Source of the DNA: Roseicella aerolata
GTDB taxonomy: Bacteria > Pseudomonadota > Alphaproteobacteria > Acetobacterales > Acetobacteraceae
NCBI RefSeq assembly: GCF_020523605.1
Contig: NZ_JAJAQI010000001.1
Span: 124,001-188,000, forward strand
Reading direction: 5' to 3'
DNA length: 64,000 nt
Both the position numbers and the translations under genes were made by a program. The notes beneath the pieces are model-generated. The model worked only from the letters and a program-made list of their open reading frames with translations, made no database searches and was not told the DNA's origin. Each line of letters begins with the position of its first letter. The stretch's first letter is position 1. This document shows, piece after piece, positions 49,009 to 58,359 of this stretch.

Positions 49009-50163
49009 ATGGCGAAGCGGGATTACTACGAGATACTCGGCGTCTCGCGCGAGGCGACCGAGGACGACCTCAAGAAGGCGTATCGCAAGCTTGCGATGAA
49101 GTTCCACCCTGACCGAAACCAGGGGGACAAGGACGCCGAGACGAAATTCAAGGAGCTGAACGAGGCCTATGACGTCCTGAAGGATGGCGAGAAGCGAGCG
49201 GCCTATGACCGCTTCGGCCATGCCGCCTTCGAACAGGGCGGCGGCGGGCCGGGCGCGGGCGGCTTCGGCGGCGGCAACCCCTTCGGCGCCGGCTTCGAGG
49301 ACATCTTCGAGGAGATGTTCGGCCGCTTCGGCGGCGGCGGGCGCGGCGGACGCCGCCAGGCCTCCGGCCGTGGCGCCGATCTCCGCACCATGGTCGAGAT
49401 CGGCCTGGAGGAGGCCTTCACCGGCGCGAAGAAGACTGTGCGCGTGCCCTCCTCCATCGCCTGCGAGGCCTGCTCCGGCACCGGCGCCGAGGGCGGCAGC
49501 AGCGCGGCCACCACCTGCACCACCTGCCAGGGCGCCGGCAAGGTCCGGGCGCAGCAGGGATTCTTCCTGATCGAGCGGACCTGCCCCACCTGCGGCGGCC
49601 AGGGCCGGGTCATCAAGAACCCCTGCAAGATCTGCCAGGGCGCGGGCCGGGTGCAGCGGGACCGCACCCTCAATGTCTCCATCCCGGCGGGCGTCGAGGA
49701 CGGCACCCGCATCCGCCTGGCGGGCGAGGGTGAGGCCGGGCTGCGCGGCGCGCCGGCCGGCGACCTCTATGTCGATGTCTCCATCCGGCCGCACCCGATC
49801 TTCCAGCGGGACGGCGCGAACATCTTCGTCCGGGTGCCGTTGCGGATGACCCAGGCGGCGCTGGGCGGCCAGGTGGAGGTCCCCAGCATCGATGGCGGCC
49901 GCGCCCGCGTCACCATCCCGGCCGGCACCCAGGCGGGCGACCAGTTCCGCCTGCGCGGCAAGGGCTTCTCCGTGCTGCGCAGCGCCGTCCGGGGCGACAT
50001 GTTCGTGCAGGTTTCGGTCGAGACCCCGCAGAACCTGACGCCCAGGCAGCGCGAGCTGCTGGAGCAGTTCGAGGCGGAGGCCAGCTCGGGCGGCCGCACC
50101 AGCCCGGAGGCGGAAGGCTTCTTCGCCAAGGTGAAGGAGTTCTGGGACGGGCTCGGGCGGTAG
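49009..50163 (+). CDS. dnaJ: molecular chaperone DnaJ (Hsp40)
   Basis: A 384-residue type I Hsp40, the DnaK co-chaperone. The J domain (residues 1-70) holds HPD in [11 protein letters not shown] Gly/Phe-rich region (about 76-120) follows. Four zinc-finger repeats are seen: [31 protein letters not shown] and [10 protein letters not shown]. The C-terminal substrate-binding domain ends in [13 protein letters not shown] 49009 gives the canonical [12 protein letters not shown] start. A strong hairpin follows the stop. Confidence 0.98.
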   Translation: MAKRDYYEILGVSREATEDDLKKAYRKLAMKFHPDRNQGDKDAETKFKELNEAYDVLKDGEKRAAYDRFGHAAFEQGGGGPGAGGFGGGNPFGAGFEDIFEEMFGRFGGGGRGGRRQASGRGADLRTMVEIGLEEAFTGAKKTVRVPSSIACEACSGTGAEGGSSAATTCTTCQGAGKVRAQQGFFLIERTCPTCGGQGRVIKNPCKICQGAGRVQRDRTLNVSIPAGVEDGTRIRLAGEGEAGLRGAPAGDLYVDVSIRPHPIFQRDGANIFVRVPLRMTQAALGGQVEVPSIDGGRARVTIPAGTQAGDQFRLRGKGFSVLRSAVRGDMFVQVSVETPQNLTPRQRELLEQFEAEASSGGRTSPEAEGFFAKVKEFWDGLGR

Positions 50164-50587
50164 GGTCCTGCCTCTTGCCCTCCGCCATGGTGGCGGAGGG
50201 CAGGAACGGACTGCCGGCCGGAACCTGTCGCCGGAAGGGCGCCACGGCCCGCGAAGGCCGGCCTCGGGGGGGGGACGCGGCCCGGCGCCAACCATCCGCA
50301 GGACAGGCATCCGACAGGCGGGGCTGCCCTGGTTCAGGCCGGGGCGGGTGGCGCCGTGCCTTCCCCCGGCGATCCCGAGGCGCAGCCAGGATCTCCCCCA
50401 GGCTGCCCGGACCCGGACCTCGATTCGAGTCGGTCGACCGCCCGGGAACCGCCCCGATGACTCCACGTTCAACATCCCGACCGTCGCATCCCCCCAGCGG
50501 CGGCCTTGGCAGGCGGCGGTGCGGACGCGGTCCCACCCGCACCGCCGCCCGCCCCCCCCTCCGATGATTCGAGCCAAGGAGCCCAGC
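50164..50587 (+). terminator. dnaJ terminator hairpin and 424-base spacer
   Basis: TGCCCTCCGCCA (50176-50187) pairs with TGGCGGAGGGCA (50191-50202) around a TGG loop, 12 bp and perfect, just after dnaJ. The rest of the spacer, up to the PRC-barrel gene, holds no supported gene and is C-rich near 50500-50570. Confidence 0.65.
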
Positions 50588-51007
50588 ATGACGCAGAGGG
50601 ACGATACGGTCGCGCCCGGCGTTGCCGGGCAAGTCGCGCGTGAGGAAACCCGGGAACTCATCGCCGCCGGCAAGGTGGCGGGCACCCCGGTCTACAACCG
50701 CACCGGGGAGAATCTCGGCACCATCGAGGACCTGATGCTCGACAAGCGGATGGGCCGTGTCGCCTATGCCGTGATGAGCTTCGGTGGCTTCCTGGGCTTC
50801 GGGGAGCGCTACCACCCGCTGCCCTGGTCGGTGCTGACCTACGACACCAGCCTTGGCGGCTATGTGGTCGATATCGACCGCGACCGGCTGGAGGGCGCCC
50901 CGGCCTATGCCGCGGATGCCGCCCCGGACTGGTCGAGCCGCGACTGGGGCCGGCAGGTGGATGACTACTGGGGGGCGCGGTCCATCTGGGATCCGCGCGC
51001 GCCCTGA
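50588..51007 (+). CDS. PRC-barrel domain protein
   Basis: A 139-residue soluble protein with a PRC-barrel from about residue 28: GTPVYNRTGENLGTIEDLML, then GRVAYAVMSFGGFLGFGERY and PLPWSVLTYD. Such domains occur in ribosome maturation factors and photosynthetic reaction-centre H chains; stand-alone versions are of unknown role and often stress-induced. ATG 50588 follows AAGGAG at a five-base distance. The C-terminal ~30 residues are Trp/Asp-rich. Confidence 0.83.
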   Translation: MTQRDDTVAPGVAGQVAREETRELIAAGKVAGTPVYNRTGENLGTIEDLMLDKRMGRVAYAVMSFGGFLGFGERYHPLPWSVLTYDTSLGGYVVDIDRDRLEGAPAYAADAAPDWSSRDWGRQVDDYWGARSIWDPRAP

Positions 51008-51010
51008 GGC

Positions 51011-51583
51011 TCAGCCGAACAGCCGCTTCGCCGTCTCCGCCACCCGGGCGCCGAACAGCCGTGCCGTCTCCAGGTCGCCCGGCGGCATCTCCTCGACCGC
51101 GGCGTCCGCTGGCGTCTGCGCCAGCGCGCCGGTGAAGCCCGCCACCCAGTTCACGTCGTTCCGCTGCGATTCCTTGCGGTTGGCCGGCATCATGCCGGTG
51201 CCGACCCAGAGCATGCCATGCTGCATGGCCAGCGTGACGAAATACTGGATGGTGGAGAACTTGTCCCCGTTCACCGAGGCGGAATTGGTGAAGCCCGCCG
51301 CCAGCTTGTCCTTCCAGGCCTGGCCGAACCAGGGCCGGGAGGAGGCGTCGGCGAATTTTTTGAACTGCCAGGAGGCGCCGCCCATATAGGTCGGGGCGCC
51401 GAAGATGATGGCATTCGCGGCGGCCAGCGCCTCCCAGCCGCCGTCGGGCAGGTTGCCCTCGGGGTCGATGGCAATGGCCCGGGCCTCGGCGCCCGGCACG
51501 CCGGCGGCGCCGGCCAGGACGGAGTCCGCCATGCGCTTCGTATGGCCATAGCCGGAATGATAGACGATCGCGAGCTTTGCCAT
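51011..51583 (-). CDS. flavodoxin-like NAD(P)H:quinone oxidoreductase family protein
   Basis: A 190-residue flavodoxin-fold protein. The FMN phosphate loop is VYHSGYGHTKRMAD (residues 7-20). IIFGAPTYMGGASWQFKKF is the WrbA/NQO-like isoalloxazine region, and GMLWVGTGMMP follows. WrbA-type enzymes reduce quinones by two electrons against oxidative stress; this one could also be another flavodoxin-family reductase. It converges on the PRC-barrel gene (three bases apart) and is divergent from dapB. Confidence 0.85.
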   Translation of the reverse strand: MAKLAIVYHSGYGHTKRMADSVLAGAAGVPGAEARAIAIDPEGNLPDGGWEALAAANAIIFGAPTYMGGASWQFKKFADASSRPWFGQAWKDKLAAGFTNSASVNGDKFSTIQYFVTLAMQHGMLWVGTGMMPANRKESQRNDVNWVAGFTGALAQTPADAAVEEMPPGDLETARLFGARVAETAKRLFG

Positions 51584-51813
51584 GGATGGCTCCTCGATGG
51601 CGTTCGGGGGGCGGGCGATGGGCCCGTGTTGCCCGCGTCATTCGCGCATTCGGGGCGGGTTGGGAAATCAGCAGGGGAAATGACCGCCATTTCCGCCAGC
51701 GGGGCTTGCCGCCGCCGGCCGGTCACGGCGAGGCTTGCTGGCCGCGCGGCACGCCGCCATTGAAGGACCCGCAGGCGCCCGCCGCGGCGCGCAAAGCTCT
51801 GGGGGAGACGCGC

Positions 51814-52590
51814 ATGGCCATCCGTATCGGCATCGCCGGCATCGCCGGCCGCATGGGCCGCCTGCTGGCGGAGGAGACGCTGGCCGCCGGCGCCGTGCTG
51901 GCCGGCGGCACCCGCCGCCAGGCCGGGGCGGCGGGGGAACTGCCCGCGCCGGTGCTGCCGGACATCGATGCCCTTTTTGCCGCGAGCGATGTGGTGATCG
52001 ACTTCACCCATGCCTCGACCGCCGCCACCCATGCTGAGGCGGCGGCCGCCGCGGGCAAGCCCTTCGTCCTCGGCACCTCCGGCCTCTCGGCGGCGCAGGA
52101 GGCGGCAGTGGCCGCGGCGGCGCAGCGCGTGCCGATCGTCTATGCCGCCAATTTCGCCCCCGGCGTGAACCTGGTGCTGGCGATCGCCGAGCGCATGGCC
52201 GCCGCCCTGCCGGCCGGGCAGTACGATGCCGAGATCGTCGAGATGCATCACCGCCAGAAGGTCGATGCGCCCTCCGGCACTGCCGTCGCGCTTGGCCGCG
52301 CCGTCGCCCGCGGGCGCGGCACGACGCTGGAGGAAGCCGGGGTGGAGAGCGGGCGGGACGGCCATACGGGCGCGCGGCAGACCGGCACCATCGGCTTCGC
52401 CGCGCTGCGCGGCGGCCAGGTGGTGGGGGAGCACACGCTGCTCTTCGCCGCGGGGTCCGAGCATATCGCGCTGACCCATCGCAGCTTCGACCGTCGGGTC
52501 TATGCGACGGGCGCGGTGCGTGCCGCGCTCTGGCTGCAGGGGCGGGTGCCGGGGCTCTACGACATGAAGCATGTGCTCGGCATGGGGTGA
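51814..52590 (+). CDS. dapB: 4-hydroxy-tetrahydrodipicolinate reductase
   Basis: A 258-residue enzyme of lysine and diaminopimelate synthesis. The NAD(P)H motif is IGIAGIAGRMGRLL, with FVLGTSGLSAAQE in the middle, and the catalytic signature EMHHRQKVDAPSGTA (His and Lys) near residue 145. ATG 51814 is preceded by GGGGGAG. Slightly shorter than E. coli DapB. It lies upstream of metK on the same strand, with a 213-base regulatory gap. Confidence 0.96.
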   Translation: MAIRIGIAGIAGRMGRLLAEETLAAGAVLAGGTRRQAGAAGELPAPVLPDIDALFAASDVVIDFTHASTAATHAEAAAAAGKPFVLGTSGLSAAQEAAVAAAAQRVPIVYAANFAPGVNLVLAIAERMAAALPAGQYDAEIVEMHHRQKVDAPSGTAVALGRAVARGRGTTLEEAGVESGRDGHTGARQTGTIGFAALRGGQVVGEHTLLFAAGSEHIALTHRSFDRRVYATGAVRAALWLQGRVPGLYDMKHVLGMG

Positions 52591-52642
52591 GCCTGGCGAA
52601 GGGGCTGCGCTGGGCGCCCGGGTCCAAGCATCCGTTCCGCCG

Positions 52643-52660
52643 CATAAGCATATCTTTATG
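52643..52660. promoter_or_regulatory. palindromic operator candidate upstream of metK
   Basis: CATAAGCATATCTTTATG is an 18-base near-perfect palindrome (ideal form CATAAAGATATCTTTATG, 16 of 18 match) in an otherwise GC-rich spacer, 144 bases before metK. Palindromes of this kind are, to my recollection, operators of ArsR-family regulators of the methionine/SAM cycle in proteobacteria. The regulator is not in the window. No SAM riboswitch fold was evident. Confidence 0.5.
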
Positions 52661-52803
52661 TCAGCACCCTTGACCCTCCGCCCCCCTTGCTGCGAAACAG
52701 CCCTTCAACCGGCCGGGTGCGTGCTCTCGTGCGCCCGACCCCGCCGGTGTGGCCAGGCCGGGGCCCCGCCGGTTCCCCGCGCGACAAGAGGACGAACCAC
52801 GCC

Positions 52804-53994
52804 ATGCGCGACAAGGGCGAGTACCTTTTCACTTCCGAATCCGTGTCCGAGGGGCACCCCGACAAGGTGGCCGACCGGATCTCCGATACGGTCCTCGACG
52901 CCTTCCTTGCGGCCGATCCCGTCGCGCGCGTGGCCTGCGAGACGCTGGTCACGACCAACCGCATCGTCCTCGCCGGTGAGACCCGCGGCCCCGACAGCAT
53001 CACCCCGGCCTATCTCGAGGATCTCGTCCGGGCGGCGGTGAAGGATATCGGCTACGACCAGGAAGGCTTCTCCTGGCGGGACGCCGCCTTCGAATGCCAC
53101 CTGCACGCGCAGTCCGCCGATATCGCGGTGGGCGTGGACGCGGCTGGCAACAAGGATGAGGGCGCCGGCGACCAGGGCATCATGTTCGGCTACGCGACGA
53201 ACGAGACGCCCGAGCTGATGCCTGCGCCGCTCACCTACGCGCATAACATCCTGCGCGTCATGGCCGAGCTGCGCCATGCCGGCGACAGGCGCGCCAAGGG
53301 CCTGCAGCCCGATGCCAAGTCGCAGGTGACCCTGCGCTATGTGGACGGCAAGCCGGTCGGCGTCACTTGCGTCGTCATCTCCACCCAGCATGACGAGGGC
53401 ATGGAGCAGTCCGAGATCAAGGAGCTGCTGCGCCCGATCGTGCAGCAGGTCCTGCCCGCGGGCTGGGAGGTGCCGGAATCCGAGTTCTACGTGAACCCGA
53501 CCGGCAAATTCGTCATCGGCGGGCCGGACGGCGATGCGGGCCTGACCGGCCGCAAGATCATCGTGGATACCTATGGCGGCGCGGCGCCGCATGGCGGCGG
53601 CGCCTTCTCCGGCAAGGACCCGACCAAGGTGGACCGCTCGGCCGCCTATGCCGCGCGCTACGTGGCGAAGAACGTGGTCGCCGCCGGCCTCGCCGACCGC
53701 TGCACCATCCAGGTCTCCTACGCCATCGGCGTCTCCAAGCCGCTCTCGGTCTATTTCGACCTGCACGGCACCGGCAAGGATGTGGACGAGGCGAAGCTGG
53801 CCAGCGTGGTGCAGGAGATGGTGAACCTCTCCCCGCGCGGCATCCGGGAGATGCTGCGGCTGAACCGGCCGATCTATGTGCCCACCAGCGCCTATGGCCA
53901 TTTCGGCCGCACCCCCGACCTGGCGAAGGACACCTTCACCTGGGAGCGAACGGACATCCTGGCGCCGGAGCTGAAGCGCGCCTTCGGGCGCTGA
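52804..53994 (+). CDS. metK: S-adenosylmethionine synthetase
   Basis: A 396-residue SAM synthetase, making S-adenosylmethionine from methionine and ATP. The N-terminal [20 protein letters not shown] (catalytic His), [15 protein letters not shown] and the [16 protein letters not shown] phosphate loop are all present. ATG 52804 gives the standard alphaproteobacterial start [13 protein letters not shown] textbook terminator follows, and trmB, a SAM user, lies 69 bases downstream, as is common in this class. Confidence 0.98.
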   Translation: MRDKGEYLFTSESVSEGHPDKVADRISDTVLDAFLAADPVARVACETLVTTNRIVLAGETRGPDSITPAYLEDLVRAAVKDIGYDQEGFSWRDAAFECHLHAQSADIAVGVDAAGNKDEGAGDQGIMFGYATNETPELMPAPLTYAHNILRVMAELRHAGDRRAKGLQPDAKSQVTLRYVDGKPVGVTCVVISTQHDEGMEQSEIKELLRPIVQQVLPAGWEVPESEFYVNPTGKFVIGGPDGDAGLTGRKIIVDTYGGAAPHGGGAFSGKDPTKVDRSAAYAARYVAKNVVAAGLADRCTIQVSYAIGVSKPLSVYFDLHGTGKDVDEAKLASVVQEMVNLSPRGIREMLRLNRPIYVPTSAYGHFGRTPDLAKDTFTWERTDILAPELKRAFGR

Positions 53995-54017
53995 TAGGCC
54001 CGGCCAAACCGGCTATG

Positions 54018-54046
54018 GGGGCGGTGCTTCGGCACCGCCCCTTTTT
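54018..54046 (+). terminator. rho-independent terminator of metK
   Basis: GGGGCGGTGC (54018-54027), a TTCG tetraloop, GCACCGCCCC (54032-54041), then TTTTT. Perfect 10-bp stem with a stable tetraloop, 24 bases after metK and before trmB. Confidence 0.95.
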
Positions 54047-54063
54047 CGTATTCGGAATTCCGC

Positions 54064-54774
54064 ATGACCGCCGACCGACCGCCCCTCGCCGAGGGCGTCC
54101 CCGACCGCCTCTATGGCCGCCGCCGCAGCCACCCCTTGCGGCCGCGCCAGCAGAGGCTGCTGGAGGAGACCCTGCCGCGGCTGCGCCTCTCCCCCGCCGC
54201 GGCCGCCGACCCGCGCGCGGCCTTCGCCCGTCCGGTCGAGGCGCTGTGGCTGGAGGTGGGCTTCGGCGGCGGGGAGCATGCCCTGGCGCATGTCGAGGCC
54301 AATCCCAGCGTCGGCTACATCGCTTCCGAGGTCTTCGAGAACGGGCTCTGCTCCCTCCTCTCCCGCCTGGTGGCGGAGGGGGAGGAAGCGACCGGGACGC
54401 TGCCGCCCAACCTCCGCCTCTGGCCGCAGGATGCGCGGCACCTGCTCGGGCTGCTGCCGGAGGGGTCGCTCGACCGGCTCTTCCTGATGTTTCCCGATCC
54501 CTGGCCCAAGGCGCGGCACGCCAAGCGGCGCTTCGTGAACCCGGCCCTGCTGCCGCTGGTGGCCCGCGCCCTGCGCCCGGGCGGGGAATGGCGGATCGCC
54601 ACCGACGACCCGACCTATCAGGGCTGGACCGCCGAGGTGATGGCGGCGCAGGCCTTCTTCGATGTCCCCCCCCCGGCCGAGGCGCGGCCCGAGGGCTGGC
54701 CCCCCACCCGCTATGAGGCCAAGGCACTGCGGGAGGGACGGCAGCCGCTCTATTGGTCCCTGACCCGGCGCTGA
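54064..54774 (+). CDS. trmB: tRNA (guanine-N7-)-methyltransferase
   Basis: A 236-residue SAM-dependent enzyme that methylates G46 of tRNA. The SAM-binding motif is LEVGFGGGEHALAHVE near residue 64. The family signature FPDPWPKARHAKRRFV near residue 143 and the C-terminal TRYEAKALREGR complete the match. ATG 54064 lies 18 bases after the metK terminator T-run, so trmB probably depends on read-through or a promoter within metK. Confidence 0.95.
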   Translation: MTADRPPLAEGVPDRLYGRRRSHPLRPRQQRLLEETLPRLRLSPAAAADPRAAFARPVEALWLEVGFGGGEHALAHVEANPSVGYIASEVFENGLCSLLSRLVAEGEEATGTLPPNLRLWPQDARHLLGLLPEGSLDRLFLMFPDPWPKARHAKRRFVNPALLPLVARALRPGGEWRIATDDPTYQGWTAEVMAAQAFFDVPPPAEARPEGWPPTRYEAKALREGRQPLYWSLTRR

Positions 54775-54876
54775 GGGCGGGCCGGAACCCGGCCGTCTCC
54801 CCGCCCGCCGCCGGCTGCAGCGGGCTGCGTCCGGAACTGAATGCCAGTCCGCTGCAGTCCCTTGTCCATTCGGGCG

Positions 54877-54980
54877 GATTCCACGCCGCCGGCGTTCACG
54901 CCCCTCCGCGATCCGCTGCAGACGGTTGTCCGTAGAGCAGATTCACGCTGCGGGGCGTTCACGCCCCTCCGCGATCTGCC
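54877..54980 (-). repeat. two inverted-orientation copies of the palindromic repeat
   Basis: Read on the minus strand, the first unit (about 54980-54937) is GATCGCGGAGG, GGGGCG-TGAA-CGCCCC, GCAGCGTGAATC, then a spacer TGCTCTACGGACAACCGTCT, then a second unit starting 63 bases on (GATCGCGGAGGGGCGTGAAC...GGCGTGGAATCC). The block matches 38122-38225 through both units and the spacer. Confidence 0.87.
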
Positions 54981-55253
54981 CTAACCGCCGAACAGCATGG
55001 CCAGTGCGTCCTCGATCTCCAGATCCGGCAGCAGGTCCAGCCCCGGCACCAGGTCCAGGCCGAGGGTCCGCTTCAAGGCGTAGAGGAAGCCGATCAGGCC
55101 CAGCAGGGCCGTGCCGCCGAGGATGTGGAAAAGGGCGGATCTCGCCAGCAGCGCGGCGTCGTGCCGCCGCTCCTCCCAGGAGGTCTGCTGCCTTGAGGTG
55201 GGGCGGGGGTGGGGGGTGGAGGTGGCGGGCATGGCCCCATCTCGCCGCCTCAT
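54981..55253 (-). CDS. small hypothetical membrane protein
   Basis: A 90-residue frame from ATG 55253 (alternatives 55286 and 55232). The N-terminal third is polar and Arg/Thr-rich. One hydrophobic helix ([20 protein letters not shown]) lies in the middle, and the C-terminus is acidic and Leu-rich ([19 protein letters not shown]). Not recognised. It is divergent from rimP and ends next to the palindromic repeats. The membrane helix and ordinary composition support it as a gene. Confidence 0.5.
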   Translation of the reverse strand: MRRRDGAMPATSTPHPRPTSRQQTSWEERRHDAALLARSALFHILGGTALLGLIGFLYALKRTLGLDLVPGLDLLPDLEIEDALAMLFGG

Positions 55254-55402
55254 GCGTGAATTCCGCCCTAAATATGCGCGCGACACGCTGTTTCGTGATG
55301 GATCCGGAATGCTTTTGCCCAGGCTGCCGCTCCTTCCTGCTTGCTCCGGCCGGATGGGGGGCCTATATCTGGTCCATCAATCACCATCCGGGCTCTTCGG
55401 GG

Positions 55403-55428
55403 GGTGGCCTGAAAGGGCCGCCTTTTTT
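55403..55428 (+). terminator. intrinsic terminator in the rimP leader
   Basis: GGTGGCC (55403-55409) and GGCCGCC (55416-55422) form a 7-bp stem (one G-T pair) with a TGAAAG loop and six T residues (55423-55428). It lies directly before the rimP coding start, with no plus-strand gene upstream to terminate, so it looks like an attenuator of the rimP-nusA operon. Confidence 0.7.
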
Positions 55429-55431
55429 GTT

Positions 55432-56004
55432 TTGGGCACAGACATCGAACGTCCACACCATGAGGGGCTGGAGGCGCGCATCGCCGACGCCATCGCCCCG
55501 ACCATCGAGCACATGGGCTATGAGCTCGTGCGCGTGCAGGTCAGCGGGAAGGAGCGCCCGGTCGTCCAGATCATGGCCGACCGGTCGGACGACGCGCCCT
55601 TCCGCGTGGAGGATTGCGAGGCGATCAGCCACGCCGTCGGTGCGGTGCTCGATGTCGAGGATCCGATCAAGGGCGAGTGGACGCTCGAGGTCTCCTCGGC
55701 CGGCATCGACCGTCCCTTGACCAGGGTCAAGGACTGGAACCGCTACGCCGGCCATGTGGCGACGGTGGAGCTGCTGGTCCCGCAGGAGGGCCGCAAGCGC
55801 TTCAAGGGCATCGTCCTCGGCGCCGATGCCGAGACGGCGCGGCTGCGGCTGGAGGACGGGACGGAGGCAGGTTTCCCCCGGAGCAATATCCGCAAGGCGA
55901 AGCTGGTGCTGACCGACGAACTGATCGCGGCGACCGCCGCACCCCCCACCGGATCGCGGAGCGCCGACGGCGTGCAGCGTGAATCCGACGGGCAAACGCA
56001 CTAA
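55432..56004 (+). CDS. rimP: ribosome maturation factor RimP
   Basis: About 190 residues. RimP binds free 30S subunits and assists their maturation. The N-terminal domain has [20 protein letters not shown] and [12 protein letters not shown], and the RimP signature [16 protein letters not shown] lies in the middle, with an SH3-like C-terminal domain. The start is uncertain: TTG 55432 (giving [12 protein letters not shown]) fits family length but lies against the leader terminator and has no clear ribosome site. The last ~15 residues are encoded by a palindromic repeat unit. The stop is followed by GGAG and nusA. Confidence 0.9.
   Translation: MGTDIERPHHEGLEARIADAIAPTIEHMGYELVRVQVSGKERPVVQIMADRSDDAPFRVEDCEAISHAVGAVLDVEDPIKGEWTLEVSSAGIDRPLTRVKDWNRYAGHVATVELLVPQEGRKRFKGIVLGADAETARLRLEDGTEAGFPRSNIRKAKLVLTDELIAATAAPPTGSRSADGVQRESDGQTH
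55951..55990 (+). repeat. palindromic repeat unit inside the 3' end of rimP
   Basis: GGATCGCGGAG, a central CGCC-GAC-GGCG inverted repeat, then TGCAGCGTGAATCCG. The arms match the units at 38122 and 54937, while the palindrome differs. It is translated in the rimP frame ([14 protein letters not shown]) because no stop occurs before 56002. Confidence 0.8.
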
Positions 56005-56018
56005 GGAGAACCGAGGCC

Positions 56019-57575
56019 ATGGCCGTGGATGTCGCCATCGCGCGCCCCGAATTGCTGCAGGTCGCCGATGCCGTCGCGCGCGAGAAGATGATCGAGCGCG
56101 ATGAGGTGCTGGAGGCGATGGAGCAGGCCATCCAGAAGGCCGGCCGCGCCAAGTACGGGCATGAGAAGGACATCCGCGCCGTCATCGACCGCCGGAGCGG
56201 CGAGGTCCGCCTCTCCCGCTGGACCGAGGTGGTCGAGCAGGAGCCGGTGGAGAACGAGGCGACGCAGATCCCGCTGCGCATCGCCCAGAAGTTCAAGCCG
56301 GGCATCAAGGCCGGCGAGTTCATCATCGATCCGCTGCCGCCGATCGATTTCGGTCGCATCGCCGCGCAGACCGCGAAGCAGGTGATCGTGCAGCGGGTGC
56401 GCGAGGTCGAGCGCAAGAAGCAGTATGACGAGTACAAGGACCGCATCGGCGAGATCATCAACGGCGTCGTCAAGCGGACCGAGTACGGCAACCTGATGGT
56501 CGATCTCGGCCGGGCCGAGGCCCTGCTGCGGCGCGACGAGACCATCCCGCGCGAGGCCTTCCGCAACGGCGACCGCGTCCGGGCCTATATCTACGATGTG
56601 CGGGAGGAGCCGCGCGGCCCGCAGATCTTCCTCAGCCGCACCCATCCCGGTTTCCTCGCGAAGCTCTTCGCCCAGGAAGTGCCGGAAATCTACGACGGCA
56701 TCATCGAGATCAAGGCCGTCGCCCGCGACCCGGGCAGCCGCGCCAAGATGGCGGTGATCAGCCGCGACAGCTCGATCGACCCGGTCGGCGCCTGCGTCGG
56801 CATGCGCGGCAGCCGCGTGCAGGCGGTGGTGCAGGAATTGCAGGGCGAGAAGATCGACATCATCCCCTGGTCGCCCGACAACGCCACCTTCGTCGTGAAC
56901 GCCCTGGCCCCGGCCGAGGTGACCAAGGTCGTGCTGGATGACGACGCACGGCGGGTTGAAGTGGTGGTGCCGGACGACCAGCTATCCCTTGCGATCGGGC
57001 GCCGCGGCCAGAACGTCCGGCTTGCCTCCCAGCTCACCCGCTGGGACATCGACATCCTGACCGAGGCGGAAGAGAGCGAGCGCCGGCAGGAGGAGTTCCG
57101 CAAGCGAACCGGCCTCTTCGTCGAGGCGCTGGATGTCGATGACGTGATCGCCGGCCTGCTGGTAACCGAGGGCTTCACCTCGATCGAGGACATCATCGCG
57201 GTCGAGGATGAGGAGCTGGCGGGCATCGAGGGCTTCGACGAGAGTGTCGCGGCCGAGCTGAAGCGCCGGGCCGAGGCCTGGCTGGAGCGCCGGGATACGG
57301 AGCTGGACGAGAAGCGGCGCGAGCTGGGGGTCGAGGATGCGGTCGCCGAGGTCGGCGGCTTCACCCCGGCGCAGCTCGTCGCCCTGGGCGAGAAGGGGGT
57401 GAAGACGCTGGACGACCTGGCCGACCTCGCCTCCGACGAGCTGATCGAGATGCTGGGCACCGACTCCATGGATGAGGAGACGGCCAACGCCATCATCATG
57501 GCTGCGCGCCAGCACTGGTTCGAGGGCGAGGAGGCCGCTGAGGAGGCGGCGGATGGCGACGGCGAGCGCGCCTGA
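56019..57575 (+). CDS. nusA: transcription termination/antitermination protein NusA
   Basis: A 518-residue NusA that binds RNA polymerase and nascent RNA to control pausing, termination and antitermination. An N-terminal domain (1-~130) is followed by an S1 domain ([17 protein letters not shown]), KH1 and KH2 ([16 protein letters not shown] and [17 protein letters not shown]), and two acidic helix-hairpin-helix-like repeats at the C-terminus ([20 protein letters not shown] and [17 protein letters not shown]). ATG 56019 lies 14 bases after rimP with a GGAG site. The ylxR frame begins inside its last codons. Confidence 0.97.
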   Translation: MAVDVAIARPELLQVADAVAREKMIERDEVLEAMEQAIQKAGRAKYGHEKDIRAVIDRRSGEVRLSRWTEVVEQEPVENEATQIPLRIAQKFKPGIKAGEFIIDPLPPIDFGRIAAQTAKQVIVQRVREVERKKQYDEYKDRIGEIINGVVKRTEYGNLMVDLGRAEALLRRDETIPREAFRNGDRVRAYIYDVREEPRGPQIFLSRTHPGFLAKLFAQEVPEIYDGIIEIKAVARDPGSRAKMAVISRDSSIDPVGACVGMRGSRVQAVVQELQGEKIDIIPWSPDNATFVVNALAPAEVTKVVLDDDARRVEVVVPDDQLSLAIGRRGQNVRLASQLTRWDIDILTEAEESERRQEEFRKRTGLFVEALDVDDVIAGLLVTEGFTSIEDIIAVEDEELAGIEGFDESVAAELKRRAEAWLERRDTELDEKRRELGVEDAVAEVGGFTPAQLVALGEKGVKTLDDLADLASDELIEMLGTDSMDEETANAIIMAARQHWFEGEEAAEEAADGDGERA

Positions 57576-58359
57576 GAATACCCCGCGCGATCGGCGCAGG
57601 CGCCCGGCGGAGCCGGGCACCGGAGCCGTGAATCGCGCGGATGGGGCCGAGACCGGCGATCGGCGCAGGCGCCCGGCGGAGCCGGGCACCGGAGCAGCCG
57701 GGCCAAGGCCTGCCGCCCCCGCGGACGGGGCAATGGAGGACGAGCCCGAGCGCGGCCCGCTCCGTCGCTGCCTGGTGACGCGGGAGAGCCAGCCGAAGGA
57801 GCGGATGATCCGCTTCGTTCTCGGGCCGGATCGGGACTTGGTGCCGGATCTGGCAGGCAAGCTGCCCGGGCGGGGAATGTGGTTGTCCGCAAGGGGGGAT
57901 GTGTTAGAACGCGCGACGAAGCGCGGCGCCTTTGCGAAGGCGGCACGCGGGACCGTGAACCTGCCCCCTGATCTTGCGGCGCGGATCGAGGACGGCCTCA
58001 AGGGCCGCATCCGCGATCTCGTCGGCTTCGCCCGGCGGAGCGGGCAGGCGGTCTGCGGGCGGGAAACCGTCCGGGAGTGGCTGCAGGCCGGCAAGGCCGG
58101 CCTGCTGGTCGAGGCTTCGGACGGCAGCCCGGCGGAACGGGCCCGGCTGGTTGGCGGGCGGGATGTGCCGGTGGTGGCCCCCCTGCCGGCGGATGTGCTC
58201 GGCGGTGTCTTCGCAAGGGACCATGCCGTGCATGTGGCGATCGCGCCCGGGCGCCTCGCCGATGCGATCGCGGTGGAGGCGGCGCGGCTGGCCGGCATTG
58301 GCGGCCAGGTGTCGCCACCGCAAGGTGGCAAGAGGAGAGACGGCCCGATGGGCCAATGA
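57553..58359 (+). CDS. YlxR (DUF448) / ribosomal L7Ae-like RNA-binding protein
   Basis: An open frame of 268 codons from ATG 57553, which has GGAGG six bases upstream but overlaps the nusA end; ATG 57733 (208 residues) is the alternative and excludes the repeat-derived N-terminus. The DUF448 domain begins at [15 protein letters not shown] and ends near [14 protein letters not shown]. An L7Ae-like domain follows ([30 protein letters not shown]). This fusion between nusA and infB is normal for alphaproteobacteria. The family binds RNA and has been linked to RNase P. Confidence 0.88.
   Translation: MATASAPENTPRDRRRRPAEPGTGAVNRADGAETGDRRRRPAEPGTGAAGPRPAAPADGAMEDEPERGPLRRCLVTRESQPKERMIRFVLGPDRDLVPDLAGKLPGRGMWLSARGDVLERATKRGAFAKAARGTVNLPPDLAARIEDGLKGRIRDLVGFARRSGQAVCGRETVREWLQAGKAGLLVEASDGSPAERARLVGGRDVPVVAPLPADVLGGVFARDHAVHVAIAPGRLADAIAVEAARLAGIGGQVSPPQGGKRRDGPMGQ
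57587..57703 (+). repeat. two palindromic repeat units at the nusA-ylxR junction
   Basis: Units start at 57587 and 57656, 69 bases apart, so the ylxR frame is preserved. Each has GCGATCGGCGCAGG, the inverted repeat GCCCGGC-GGA-GCCGGGC and ACCGGAGC; the first also has the arm CCGTGAATCGCGCGG. The encoded peptide repeats [13 protein letters not shown] twice. Confidence 0.85.

Noticed and set aside
52591-52803. SAM riboswitch upstream of metK
   Set aside because: No SAM-I, SAM-II or SAM/SAH consensus helices could be recognised; only the DNA palindrome stands out.
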